This document shows positions 7,837-15,960 of a DNA stretch of 64,000 nt, piece by piece; position 1 is the stretch's first letter; every line of letters begins with the position of its first letter. The DNA lies in the NCBI GenBank assembly GCA_947169885.1, contig CAMVRM010000006.1, forward strand, positions 1-64,000, written 5' to 3'. Source of the stretch: an uncultured Ruminococcus sp. (GTDB taxonomy: Bacteria > Bacillota > Clostridia > Oscillospirales > Ruminococcaceae). A model generated the notes under the pieces. It did no database searches. It worked only from the letters and a program-made list of their open reading frames with translations, and was not told where the DNA came from. The translations under genes and the position numbers were made by a program.

Positions 7837-8709
7837 TTATATATTTGTCACCACAGATGTTATATCATCATTTTCAATTCCATATTTTTTCATAATCTTA
7901 GAAATAATATCATTTGATACCTTACTTCCGCTATTGGGCAGCCCGTCCATAACATTGATCATCTCCTCCTCCGAAACCCCCATCTTCACCATCATAAGCG
8001 CAACCGCGTCCATTGGCGTTTCTATCTCTACTTCTCCCGCCTTGACCTGATCGAGCAATTCAAGCATATAGCCCGTCATTTCGTTGCTCTCAGCTATCAC
8101 AGACGGCACGCTCTTTTCGGCATTATTAGCATTAGCAGCATACACGTCCCGCAAAATCTGATTAAAACGTTCGGTAATGCGGTACCGCAGAAACTCGTCC
8201 TCATCCACCTTAGTCTCGTTTATGTAGTTCATCGCCGCATCGTACCCCTCCGGCATACCTGCGCCCGCCGCATAATTCTCGACACCTCGCTGCACGACTG
8301 CGGTGAGGTTATTTATCGTGTTTATCGACTTGGCAGCAAGCTGCTTCACGTAAATGTCGATTGCATTAATAAGGTTGGTGAACTCACCGTGCTCAATAAG
8401 CTGACTGACAAGCTCGTTGTCCTGTCGCTTGGCAAGCATAACTTCTATCGCTCTGTCGGACAACCCCAGCTCTTTCAATTCTATGTTCTTAGTTATACGA
8501 CTTTCGGTGAAGCCCAGCAGATAGTCCGTCGGCACTTCAAAGAACTTCGCGAGGTCAACTATTCTGCTGTACCCGACATCGCGCCCGCTATCGTTCTCCA
8601 GTCCGTTCAGCACAGGCTCGGAAATGCCCGTTGCCTGTGCAAGCTGCTTGGTGGTCATGTGTCTCTCGACACGCATATCTTTTATTTTCTCGCCCATAGT
8701 TAATTTCAT
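7837..8709 (-). CDS. XRE-family transcriptional regulator (tRNA-Leu island copy)
   Basis: A 290-residue protein from ATG 8709 (AAAGGAG 9 nt upstream). Residues about 5-62 form an XRE/Cro-type helix-turn-helix (MTTKQLAQATGISEPVLNGLE, then YSRIVDLAKFFEVPTDYLLG). The rest is helical and unrecognised. It is nearly identical in its first ~255 residues to the copy at 19955-20773, but after MGVSEEEM it has a different, longer tail (about 38 residues to SVVTNI). It is divergent from the HTH/Xis/Mob genes and probably represses the transfer module from the shared intergenic region. Confidence 0.85.
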   Translation of the reverse strand: MKLTMGEKIKDMRVERHMTTKQLAQATGISEPVLNGLENDSGRDVGYSRIVDLAKFFEVPTDYLLGFTESRITKNIELKELGLSDRAIEVMLAKRQDNELVSQLIEHGEFTNLINAIDIYVKQLAAKSINTINNLTAVVQRGVENYAAGAGMPEGYDAAMNYINETKVDEDEFLRYRITERFNQILRDVYAANANNAEKSVPSVIAESNEMTGYMLELLDQVKAGEVEIETPMDAVALMMVKMGVSEEEMINVMDGLPNSGSKVSNDIISKIMKKYGIENDDITSVVTNI

Positions 8710-9127
8710 CTGAACATCTCCTTTGCTTAGCATTATTATTCAAGACTAACAACTTTTTTGAACACAGCTATACTTACTCCCTATAACTATTATAGCATAA
8801 GTATTGTCCGTGATGTGGGACAATTAAATCTTTTCTTGATATTATAGCACACCAGTTATTCAGAATTTGCATAACTACTCTTGATTTTGTTATTATCATC
8901 ATTATTCCACATATGAAATTTTCTGCCCTAATCAAAGAAATAATTCTGATTTTGGAATATACCGCACGAGCCGATTTTATCTGCTATAATTAAAAATGAA
9001 GGGTGGAGTAGCAATACTATCACTCCTTATGAAGCAGTAAAATAGCCGCAACCCTGATTTCTGTGCTTTCCACTCAACTTTAGGGGGTAAGGCATGGCGG
9101 CACGAAAATGAAAGGGAGAGATGCAAC
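8710..9127. promoter_or_regulatory. Divergent control region of the island transfer module
   Basis: Between the XRE gene and the HTH gene. TTATCATCATTATTCCACAT at about 8890-8912 and TTGGAATATACCGCACGAG at about 8953-8971 recur, slightly varied, at 20845-20868 and 20904-20919 upstream of the paralogous module. TTCCACATAT and GGAATATAC are roughly inverted, as paired operator halves would be. A TGCTATAAT extended -10 lies near 8980-8988 in front of the rightward genes. These are the best candidates for XRE binding sites. Confidence 0.6.
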
Positions 9128-9328
9128 ATGGCAAAAGCAAACACGATCATCAGAGATGAACTGAAAGCAAGAGGGGTTCGCCACTGGGAGCTTGCACACG
9201 AACTCGGCATATCGGAGCAGATGCTCGTCCGTTGGCTGAGGTTTGAACTGAGCGAGGATAAGCAGCTTGATATGCTGGACAAGATTGAAACTATTGCAAA
9301 GCGAAAGGAGACCATTATTGACGATTAA
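9128..9328 (+). CDS. Small helix-turn-helix protein (66 aa)
   Basis: The product begins MAKANTIIRDELKARGVRHW and carries one helix-turn-helix (HWELAHELGISEQMLVRWLR). Such short HTH proteins sit at the head of mobilisation modules in Clostridia elements. The RBS is GAAAGGGAG. Its C-terminal codons contain the RBS and the TTG start of the next gene. A paralogue with the same architecture is at 21080-21280. It probably controls excision or mobilisation genes. Confidence 0.75.
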   Translation: MAKANTIIRDELKARGVRHWELAHELGISEQMLVRWLRFELSEDKQLDMLDKIETIAKRKETIIDD

Positions 9329-9608
9329 ACAGAAGAGAGAAATAATAGCGGCGGTGTCCGCATTGTTGGAAAAGATGATACCCATTGAAGATGAGTGTCA
9401 TGCGATCACCATGAGCAAACCTGCGCTTCCCAAAATGCTGACCATAAAAGAATGCGCTGCGCTCGTGTCGGGGCTGACGGAGCACACCGTTCGTATGCTC
9501 GTCAAGCAGGGCAAGGTCAAATACATAAGGTGCGGTCATGGCACTCGTGGAAAGATACTCGTCAGCAAGGACAGCCTGCTGAAATATCTCGGCGCAGTGT
9601 GCGCATAA
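9318..9608 (+). CDS. Excisionase-like MerR-type HTH protein
   Basis: I start this at the TTG 9318-9320, which has AAGGAG 7 nt upstream and overlaps the end of 9128-9328 by 11 bp; the product is 96 aa. Residues about 40-92 (MLTIKECAALVSGLTEHTVR, KVKYIRCG, GKILVSKDSLLKYL) are a winged HTH of the excisionase type. Family members bend att DNA or regulate integrase direction. Its role for either the tyrosine integrase here or transfer is inferred from context. A paralogue lies at 21246-21560. Confidence 0.75.
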   Translation: MTIKQKREIIAAVSALLEKMIPIEDECHAITMSKPALPKMLTIKECAALVSGLTEHTVRMLVKQGKVKYIRCGHGTRGKILVSKDSLLKYLGAVCA

Positions 9609-9780
9609 AAAATCGGGCAACGCCCGATACCGACAGGAGGGCGGAGCCCGACCAAAAGGGGTGCAGAGGAACCGCTGCCGCAAAGGCTTTTGTCGCTCCA
9701 CCAAGGAGTGACAAAAGTATCTTTGCGTTAGTAGTGACAGCCGATTTCAGCGAGAATTGCATACCCCCACGAAAGGAGAA
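9609..9780 (+). other. Putative oriT region (copy 1)
   Basis: This non-coding stretch directly upstream of the MOBV relaxase is strongly conserved with 21561-21733. It contains a 7-bp hairpin (ATCGGGC AAC GCCCGAT, 9612-9628), then a 13-bp inverted repeat with one mismatch (CTTTTGTCGCTCC at 9687-9699, GGAGTGACAAAAG at 9705-9717), then the conserved TATCTTTGCGTTAGTAGTG. Conservation outside genes and position before mob suggest the nick region. I do not see the classic pMV158-type nick sequence, so oriT is an inference. Confidence 0.55.
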
Positions 9781-11091
9781 ATGCATATAAAAAGATCAAT
9801 CAGCGGACGTATCGACAAGGGCAGCGTGGCTCACAATAACCGTGAGTTCATCGCCCCGAATGTAGATAAGAGCCGCACGCATGAAAATATCACGTTGGTG
9901 CGAGAGGACATTCAAACGGTCTATCACGAACTTTTCGATAGGGCGCTTGATGAATACAACGCCAAACAAAAGCGAAAAGACCGCCGCATAAAAAACTACT
10001 ACGAACATATAAATCACAGCAAGCAGGAGAAGCTGTTCTACGAGGTGATCTTCCAAATCGGCAACACGGAGGACACCCATTGCGGAACGCCCGAAGCTAC
10101 TGTCGCAACCAAAGCCCTGACCGATTTTGTTCAAGGTTTTCAACAACGCAACCCGCATATCCGAATGTTTAATGCTGTCATTCACTTGGACGAGGAAACG
10201 CCTCACGTCCACATAAACTTCATTCCGTTTGCCACAAATCATACGAGGGAACTATCTACTCGAAACTCACTGTCGAAGGCTCTCGAACAGCAGGGCTTCA
10301 AGGGCGAGGGCAAGATGAATACTTGCACCAAGCAGTGGGTCGAGCATGAAAAGCAACAGCTTGCGGCAGTTATGCAAGGGTATGGTATAGAGTGGGAGCA
10401 GCTCGGCACGCATGAACAGCACCTAGATGTTCTTGATTATAAGAAGAAAATGCGAGCGCGTGAGGTCGCTGTGCTTGAAAACAAAGTTGAGTGTACTCAG
10501 CATCAGCTGGAATCAACCGAGAGGGTTCTTCGTGATGCTGATAATGCTATCGAAAGACTTGACAAGGAGTACGCGGAAAAGACCGAACAGGTCGAACAGC
10601 TTGATTCGGATATCAAGGACAAGTCAGCCGAGTTGGAAAGCACCACCGAACAGCTTGCCGTCAATCAACAGCTTTTGCAAGTCGCCTCTGTAAAAGTCGC
10701 TCAAATCAACGACATTGACAGCATTAACGTTAAACGTTCCATGCTCGGGGATAAGGTCACGCTCGCGGAGATGGACTACAATAGCATAGTTGAACTCGCA
10801 AAGAAAGAGTTGGCTGCCGAGCATGATTCGGCTGAAAAAGATGACGAGATATACCGTCTGAACGAGATACTTCAAGCCCTCAACAAAGAAAAAGCCTTAT
10901 GGGCAGACGAGAGGTCGGCACTCCATAAGACGATTGACAAATTAAGGGCGCAGGTGCGGGGGCTGACAGATCAGCTTTCGGCACTCAAGGCGAAATATGA
11001 CAGGGTCATGAACTTTATCGAGAAATTTGACCTCAAGGAAAAGCTCGACAATTTCCTGCACCCCATTATTAATAGAAAGAAAAGTAGGTAG
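9781..11091 (+). CDS. MOBV-family relaxase (Pre/Mob), island copy
   Basis: A 436-residue protein. Residues 135-150 read HLDEETPHVHINFIPF, the HxDExxPHxH metal-binding motif of MOBV relaxases that nick oriT and lead the strand into a donor's conjugation pore. N-terminal residues 1-60 hold the HNNR and SRTHENI region. From about residue 215 the chain is a long coiled coil (ALENKVECTQHQLESTERVL onward). ATG 9781 follows GAAAGGAG closely. It is about as long as typical Pre proteins and highly similar to 21734-23047. The element must borrow a conjugative machine, since none is encoded here. Confidence 0.88.
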   Translation: MHIKRSISGRIDKGSVAHNNREFIAPNVDKSRTHENITLVREDIQTVYHELFDRALDEYNAKQKRKDRRIKNYYEHINHSKQEKLFYEVIFQIGNTEDTHCGTPEATVATKALTDFVQGFQQRNPHIRMFNAVIHLDEETPHVHINFIPFATNHTRELSTRNSLSKALEQQGFKGEGKMNTCTKQWVEHEKQQLAAVMQGYGIEWEQLGTHEQHLDVLDYKKKMRAREVAVLENKVECTQHQLESTERVLRDADNAIERLDKEYAEKTEQVEQLDSDIKDKSAELESTTEQLAVNQQLLQVASVKVAQINDIDSINVKRSMLGDKVTLAEMDYNSIVELAKKELAAEHDSAEKDDEIYRLNEILQALNKEKALWADERSALHKTIDKLRAQVRGLTDQLSALKAKYDRVMNFIEKFDLKEKLDNFLHPIINRKKSR

Positions 11092-11141
11092 AACAAAAAC
11101 AGACCCTGCGCTGTACACAGAAATTTAACGCAATCACTGTA

Positions 11142-11170
11142 TTGCTTTACCACGCGAAACATGGTATAAT
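11142..11170 (+). promoter_or_regulatory. Promoter of the tyrosine integrase gene
   Basis: TTGCTT (11142-11147) and TATAAT (11165-11170) are separated by 17 bp, and the -10 is preceded by TGG. It lies about 47 bp before the integrase ATG, which has AAAGGAGG. Confidence 0.75.
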
Positions 11171-11216
11171 GGAAGTGTAGAGATGCCGAGGGTCTGATTA
11201 AAGGAGGAATCAGACA

Positions 11217-12371
11217 ATGGCAAACATTAAAAAAAGAGGAAATACATATCAGATTCGTGTCGGCTGCGGGTATAATGCTAAGGGTGAGCAAATATCTCGC
11301 TCGATGACCTGGCGTCCGCCCGTTGGCATGACCGAGAAGCAAGCCGAGAAGGAGGTTCAGAAGCAGGCTATTCTGTTCGAGGAGCGTTGTATTAACGGAC
11401 AGGCAAGTGCAAATATCAAGTTTGAGGACTTTGCGGAGCAGTGGTTCAAGGAATATGCGGAGCTCAACCTTCGCAGCACCTCGCTTGAAAGAATGAAAAA
11501 TCTCAAAATGCGAGTATATCCCGCAATAGGACACATGAAACTCGACAAGATCACCGCCCGGCATATACAGCAGTTCATCAACGATCTCGCGGTGAACGGA
11601 AAGAACCTGCGCAGCGGGAAACCGCTTTTGCGCAAGACGGTCGTTCATCATCTGAGCTTTATCAGCGACGTGTTCGGTTATGCGGTCAAGATGGATATGC
11701 TCTCGGAGAACCCCTGCGCGAAGGTCAGCGTGCCAAAGGGCGAGAAAAAAGAGAAGGAGATCTATACGCTTGAAGAGGTCGAGCAGCTTTTCGTTCTCTT
11801 GGAAAAGGCTCCGATCAAGTACCGCGTGTTCTTTACCCTCGCGATCTACAGCGGATTCAGAAGAGGAGAGCTGCTCGGCTTGGAGTGGAAGGACGTTTAC
11901 TTTGATAATAACGTCATCAGCGTAAGGCGCACCAGCAATTACACGAAGGCTCGCGGCACTTATACCGACACTACGAAAACGAAGAAGTCTCAGCGCTCGC
12001 TCAAATTCCCGCAGCTCGTCATGGACTTACTCAAAGACTACAAGTCGGTGCAGGACAAGCAGCGTATCGCAATGGGAACGGCGTGGACGTACACCGACCG
12101 TCTGTTTGTGCAGGACTGTGGACTGCCCATGAACAACAATACGCCATATATATGGTTCAAGCGGTTCTGCGAGGCGAACGACTTCCGATTCTGCGACATA
12201 CACTCCCTGCGTCATTTTTATGCTAGTTCCCTCATCAATGAGGGCGTGGACGCGGCTGCGGTGTCGAGCGCGTTAGGACATAGCGTTATCGGAACGACTG
12301 TAAACACTCCAAAAGGACACACTCAACCTCCGCAGCCATATTCGATAAACAGCAAAGGTTCAGCATACTAA
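11217..12371 (+). pseudogene. Tyrosine integrase, 5' part, interrupted before the catalytic tyrosine
   Basis: Codons 1-360 are a normal phage/Tn916-type integrase: an N-terminal arm-binding domain (1-65), a SAM-like core-binding domain (about 68-165) and the catalytic domain with R215 (YSGFRRGE), H329 and R332 (HSLRH) and H355 (ALGHS). After T360 (12294-12296) the reading frame enters the nested element and ends after 24 unrelated residues (VNTPKGHTQPPQ...), so Tyr is missing and the product should be inactive. The true C-terminus is at 25147-25291. Joined at the AC dinucleotide the protein is 408 aa and reads GHSVIGTTTSIYCHTF, giving Y365 at the normal spacing. Confidence 0.92.
12297..12322 (+). 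repeat. Left attachment junction of the serine-recombinase element
   Basis: The AC dinucleotide at 12297-12298 is followed by 16 nt (TGTAAACACTCCAAAA) and then GGACACAC (12315-12322). At the other end GTGTGTCC (25121-25128) is followed by 16 nt and AC (25145-25146). The two arms are therefore inverted and equidistant from the dinucleotide, as in a ~50-bp attP of a large serine recombinase. A GA at 12296-12297 is an alternative core. Confidence 0.8.
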
Positions 12372-12388
12372 GAAAATGCTGAACCTTT
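12354..12388 (-). terminator. Terminator at the left end of the nested element
   Basis: AAAGGTTCAGCAT (12354-12366) and ATGCTGAACCTTT (12376-12388) form a perfect 13-bp stem with a 9-nt loop. It sits downstream of the minus-strand cassette 12420-14830 and would also stop transcription from the truncated integrase. Confidence 0.8.
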
Positions 12389-12419
12389 ATCTATTTTATC
12401 AAATAGTACGACGAAATAC

Positions 12420-13469
12420 TTATGAACTATATAATCCACACTCTTTTAAGTCTGTTGTTGAATCTGTTTCTATTTCAATTATTTTTCGATCAATCATTTC
12501 CAAAAGATTGCCTTTTTTGCTTATTAAGTCTTCTAACTCATTAATTGAAATTGAAATAATAACTATCTTGTTTGATAAGTAATATTTTACTGCTAAAGTC
12601 CTAAATGTTGAAGGTCCTTTCTTTTTAGAGACTATTATTCCGAATTTTATTTTTTTACCTTCTTCGCCTGCATTGGCTACAGTTAATATGCTATGCATCT
12701 TTGAAAGGTATTCTCCCTTCGGAGTATTCGATTCATTCTTACATTCAATTATAAATTCACTTCCTATTTTATTAAACACACCATATGGAACATACATCTT
12801 GTTTCTAATAAACCCATCAATTTGGTTAGTTGTAGTACGAATATTACTTACAACGAATGCTGAGCAACATTTAAATAGTTCCTTAGTCATGTTTTCCAAA
12901 GTATCTCCTATTTTTTTTGTTGTTCCCTTAGCTAATTTTACTCTTTTTAAGAATTCCATAAAGTATGCCTGTTTTGAATCATCAAAGTGCCAAAAGTATT
13001 CGTTCACTCCACCAGCTAATAATACACCATGTAAAGTGTCACTAGGGGCAACAGATATAGCTGTCGAACATGATGTATTATTCTGTTGCCCATCTATAAA
13101 AACACTCTTACCATCTTCTACTAAAGAATATAATAATTCAATATCCTTTGGAGAAACAAAAAAATCCTCGTCGCAATTATAACACTGAAAACAATCATCA
13201 TTTATTTCTTCAAGCGATTCAATTCGTTTGACTAATAATCCACAATTCGGACATCTTATTGAATATTTTTCACATAGAATATTGGCATCTCTGCATTTAA
13301 TTAATACCTTAGCTGCTAGATTCTCTGAAATATCTATTGCTTTAGCTAATTTTGATACAGTTATTACATTTTTCTCATTTCCAATTAATGAATAAAAATA
13401 GTCATTTATTTTAACAAGATTTTCATGACTCACAATTTCTTGAAGTATCAATAAGCGAGAACAAAACAT
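12420..13469 (-). CDS. Zinc-ribbon PD-(D/E)XK nuclease-like protein (cassette gene 3)
   Basis: A 349-residue protein. Residues about 35-70 look like a winged helix (VITVSKLAKAIDISENLAAKV), 73-100 a zinc ribbon (CPNCG ... CYNCDEDF), and about 185-320 a PD-(D/E)XK nuclease core: GDTLENMTKELFK, the acidic NQIDGF, and FIIECKN with the E-x-K pair. This resembles the Mrr-like restriction/DNA-cleavage superfamily. GGAGGA lies 8 nt before the ATG; the start overlaps the end of the previous gene by 47 bp. It is the last gene of a compact AT-rich operon. A nuclease role in defence is likely but the system is not one I can name. Confidence 0.7.
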   Translation of the reverse strand: MFCSRLLILQEIVSHENLVKINDYFYSLIGNEKNVITVSKLAKAIDISENLAAKVLIKCRDANILCEKYSIRCPNCGLLVKRIESLEEINDDCFQCYNCDEDFFVSPKDIELLYSLVEDGKSVFIDGQQNNTSCSTAISVAPSDTLHGVLLAGGVNEYFWHFDDSKQAYFMEFLKRVKLAKGTTKKIGDTLENMTKELFKCCSAFVVSNIRTTTNQIDGFIRNKMYVPYGVFNKIGSEFIIECKNESNTPKGEYLSKMHSILTVANAGEEGKKIKFGIIVSKKKGPSTFRTLAVKYYLSNKIVIISISINELEDLISKKGNLLEMIDRKIIEIETDSTTDLKECGLYSS

Positions 13470-14100
13470 TTATTATATCCTCCTCCATAGTATACTCAGT
13501 AAACTTGATCGTACAATGATCTGACTTAATTAATATTTTAACTCTGAATTTTTTGCTGCAATATAATGTATTTTTTCTATTTACGATAAAAGTTATTCCA
13601 TCGCATGATTCGCTTTGCTGTAACATCTTTTTGTTATCAAAAAAAATAGCTTTTGATTGTAGTGGTTCTTCCAAAGCTGCTGTTTGCTCCACTTTGGAAT
13701 CTTCATTATCTGTTGCATTTAACTTAAGCGGATAAGCATCTCTTTCTTTTGTAAAAATACTCTTATTTGGGAAACTAATAGAAAAGTACTTTTCAACCAT
13801 ATTTAAAATACTAGATTGAACGTCAGATTTGTATCTATTTGGCAATTTACAAATATCATTCATTATAATATCTACTATCTTCTCAACTTCTTCTTTTTTT
13901 GAATCCATTAATTCCTTTATTTCCGATGGGGTTTGTGTATACTTATTTAACATATGATACAAATTAGTTTTGAACTTTTTACCAGCTGATGTCGACGAAA
14001 GCGTCTTTATATCAAACCAATTGCAAACTATTGAAATTGCCTCATTCATCTCTTTTTCTGCTTTCGTAGAATCAGCACTATTGATTTCAAAGTTTTCCAT
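13423..14100 (-). CDS. Unknown 225-aa protein (cassette gene 2)
   Basis: Not recognised. The N-terminal ~115 residues are predicted helical (MENFEINSADSTKAEKEMNE onward), a low-complexity linker follows, and the C-terminal ~70 residues look beta-rich (GITFIVNRKNTLYCSKKFRV). No membrane segment or catalytic motif is seen. Its ATG lies directly after a 10-bp AT-rich target duplication of a MITE. Before that insertion the gene overlapped the end of the upstream gene and was probably translated by coupling; now the only RBS-like sequence is AAAGGGAT inside the MITE end. Confidence 0.55.
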   Translation of the reverse strand: MENFEINSADSTKAEKEMNEAISIVCNWFDIKTLSSTSAGKKFKTNLYHMLNKYTQTPSEIKELMDSKKEEVEKIVDIIMNDICKLPNRYKSDVQSSILNMVEKYFSISFPNKSIFTKERDAYPLKLNATDNEDSKVEQTAALEEPLQSKAIFFDNKKMLQQSESCDGITFIVNRKNTLYCSKKFRVKILIKSDHCTIKFTEYTMEEDIINVLFSLIDTSRNCES

Positions 14101-14288
14101 ATATTTAAATATGGTTATCCCTTTAACACACCAATATCTGATAGCCGTAATTCAGCGTTCTTGGCAAGGGGCGACCCAACCCTCTACCCTTACGTAGGGG
14201 AGGGGCTATGTGGCACGCCAATTTACCACATCTGCCCTGTTTGCTTGCAAAAATGTGGTGTGTCAGGGGGATAACCATATATTTAAAT
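14101..14288. mobile_element. MITE-like element (168 bp) with 10-bp target duplication
   Basis: Terminal inverted repeats of 23 bp (14111-14133 and 14256-14278) match at 20 positions, both beginning ATGGTTATCCC on the outside. They are flanked by ATATTTAAAT on both sides (14101-14110 and 14279-14288). The interior has no transposase but contains smaller palindromes (around CCCTTACGTAGGG). This is a non-autonomous transposon inserted exactly at the junction of two overlapping genes. Confidence 0.85.
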
Positions 14289-14830
14289 AAATTAGCTTTT
14301 GATTTCGCCCTGGCCACTATTATCCCGATGTCAATATATAATTCAATGAATATTGGATAGTAGATAACAGCATTACTAACCCCTTTATAAAATGTATTAA
14401 GTATTTTTCCTAAATATAGTTTTATACTTTTTCCAGTTTTACTGTCATTTACAATTTTATAGTTTAAAAGCGATAATTCTTTATCATATACTCCATTCAC
14501 ATGTCTTTTATCTTGACATATGATTTTTGGTTCCAATATGCCCATTATAAGATTATCATCATCTAGGACAGAGGTGTATGATTCAGAATTAAGATATTTA
14601 ATCTGAATATCTTTTATTCCTTCAACCACAACTTGATCTAACCATTCCAAAACCAACTCTTCATTTTCTGGAGATTGATTTGCAAAGTCTTCAATCTCTT
14701 TTATTATAGCAGGTCTGTCAATAGTTGTTCTTAATTCATCATTTTCTAATTCTTTTACAAATCTTTTTAATGCAGGTAATGTGATATAATCTTCTGCTGG
14801 ATTAACGAATGTATATGGTATTGAAAACAT
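14123..14830 (-). CDS. Unknown protein (cassette gene 1), C-terminus altered by MITE
   Basis: The native part is codons 1 to about 183 (MFSIPYTFVNPAED to KANLFKY); after that the frame reads 50 or so residues of MITE sequence (LTHHIFASKQGRC onward). Joining the flanks without the MITE gives an end of KANLFKYGKL and a stop overlapping the next gene's start. GGAGG lies 7 nt before the ATG. The protein has a helical acidic middle (IIKEIEDFANQSPENEELVL) and a hydrophobic segment (VIYYPIFIELYIDIGIIVA). Family unknown. Confidence 0.6.
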   Translation of the reverse strand: MFSIPYTFVNPAEDYITLPALKRFVKELENDELRTTIDRPAIIKEIEDFANQSPENEELVLEWLDQVVVEGIKDIQIKYLNSESYTSVLDDDNLIMGILEPKIICQDKRHVNGVYDKELSLLNYKIVNDSKTGKSIKLYLGKILNTFYKGVSNAVIYYPIFIELYIDIGIIVARAKSKANLFKYMVIPLTHHIFASKQGRCGKLACHIAPPLRKGRGLGRPLPRTLNYGYQILVC

Positions 14831-14884
14831 TGTTTAACCTCCAATTTATCTTATCATTGACATTTGATATATAAATTTTTTAAT

Positions 14885-15530
14885 TCACTTCACAAACCTA
14901 ATCTGCACATTCAGTTTCAAATACTGCTCACCATTTTCCTCATAGATCGTACCAAAACCATGTTTACTCTTACTAGGTGTATCAAACCTTGTATTAGCGA
15001 GCATATAGTTTCTGAAAGCGTTCTGGTTGTAGATATGATAGCATACAACATCACCGTCATCTTTAACGATGATATATCCGCCTGTTGCTTCATAATCACC
15101 TGTCCACATTTTTGCAGGTATCATCCCCAACATAATATTAGTAAGCAGTTCTTTTACCTTATTTCTCAAGTACACCTTGTTATCCAGTGTATGAATCACA
15201 TCATTTTCGGCTACAATATAAAATAATTTTAAGATTATCGACGATTTTCCTTCAAAATAGGACTTCATCATCTTAGCAAATATTGTGGGCATTTCAAATG
15301 TAACCATACGAAGATTTAAATCCAGTGTTTCGTTATCGGTTTTAATAAAAACAACATATATTCCAATAGAATGAAGATAATCAAATTTATATTTTAATAT
15401 TGAAAAAATCATTAAAAGCAGCTATTTCATCATTCGATAATTTATTTCCGATAACTATAAAAGTGAAATTGGTCGCACCCTAAGCATTAAATAGCGTGGA
15501 TGGACTTCCGAACTGAAATTTGATACTGAA
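14885..15530 (-). pseudogene. Decayed HpaII-family restriction endonuclease
   Basis: The open part (14885-15412, 175 codons) matches the C-terminal half of HpaII-type endonucleases: LHSIG, DLNLRM, GMIPAKMWTGDYEATGGYII, DGDVVCYHIYNQNAFRNYML, and KHGFGTIYEENGEQYLKLN. Upstream in another frame the family signature continues as FSIKFQFGSPSTLFNA, then a TAG (15480-15482), then GATNFTFIVIGNKLSND. So there is a nonsense codon plus a frameshift near 15400-15415, and the N-terminal half is gone beyond 15530. Intact relatives cut CCGG sites; this copy cannot. Confidence 0.85.
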
Positions 15531-15960
15531 CTATATTTTTGAAATTTAGCATTTAATCACATCATTCAAAAATTCTGATTTTACGGCGTTTTCTTTATTG
15601 TAACTTTAAATATTGTGAATACTTTCAGTAATATTTTGTTATATGTAACCTATAAATTATGAAAAGAAAATATCAACTTTTTTCATTTGCTTTTACAATA
15701 TTGATTTATATAACCATAATTGTATGTTTGCCTTTTTGAAATTTCACATATTAGTGTCCCTTTCAAAAAGGCAAGCATTTATGTTATTTTTTTACCGCAA
15801 CCTATAAATCAATAGGTATTTTAATCTATGTTTTATAACTATAATGGAGGATATGCGGTATCCATTTTTCTATAGGCTTGGTTTTTAGGTGTATTGCGTA
15901 AAGAATAATGTTAATGGTTGTTTTTCAGTAATGATCATCTCTGTTTTCTCGTTTTCCCTT
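15531..15960. other. Gene-free AT-rich stretch with a long hairpin
   Basis: No gene seen. A perfect 13-bp inverted repeat (TGCCTTTTTGAAA at 15729-15741, TTTCAAAAAGGCA at 15761-15773) lies downstream of the restriction gene and may end its transcript, although no long T-run follows. Bases around 15578-15606 (TTTTACGGCGTTTTCT, TTGTAACTTT) resemble 4892-4918 near the island's left att, perhaps a relic of another element end. Confidence 0.5.

Noticed and set aside
12291-12300. GA (12296-12297 / 25141-25142) as the recombination core
   Set aside because: It would also keep the frame, and GA is known for TnpX/TndX-type enzymes, but it gives unequal arms (20 versus 25 nt to the GGACACAC boxes) and one extra Thr before the catalytic Tyr; AC gives equal arms and normal spacing. 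Kept only as an alternative.
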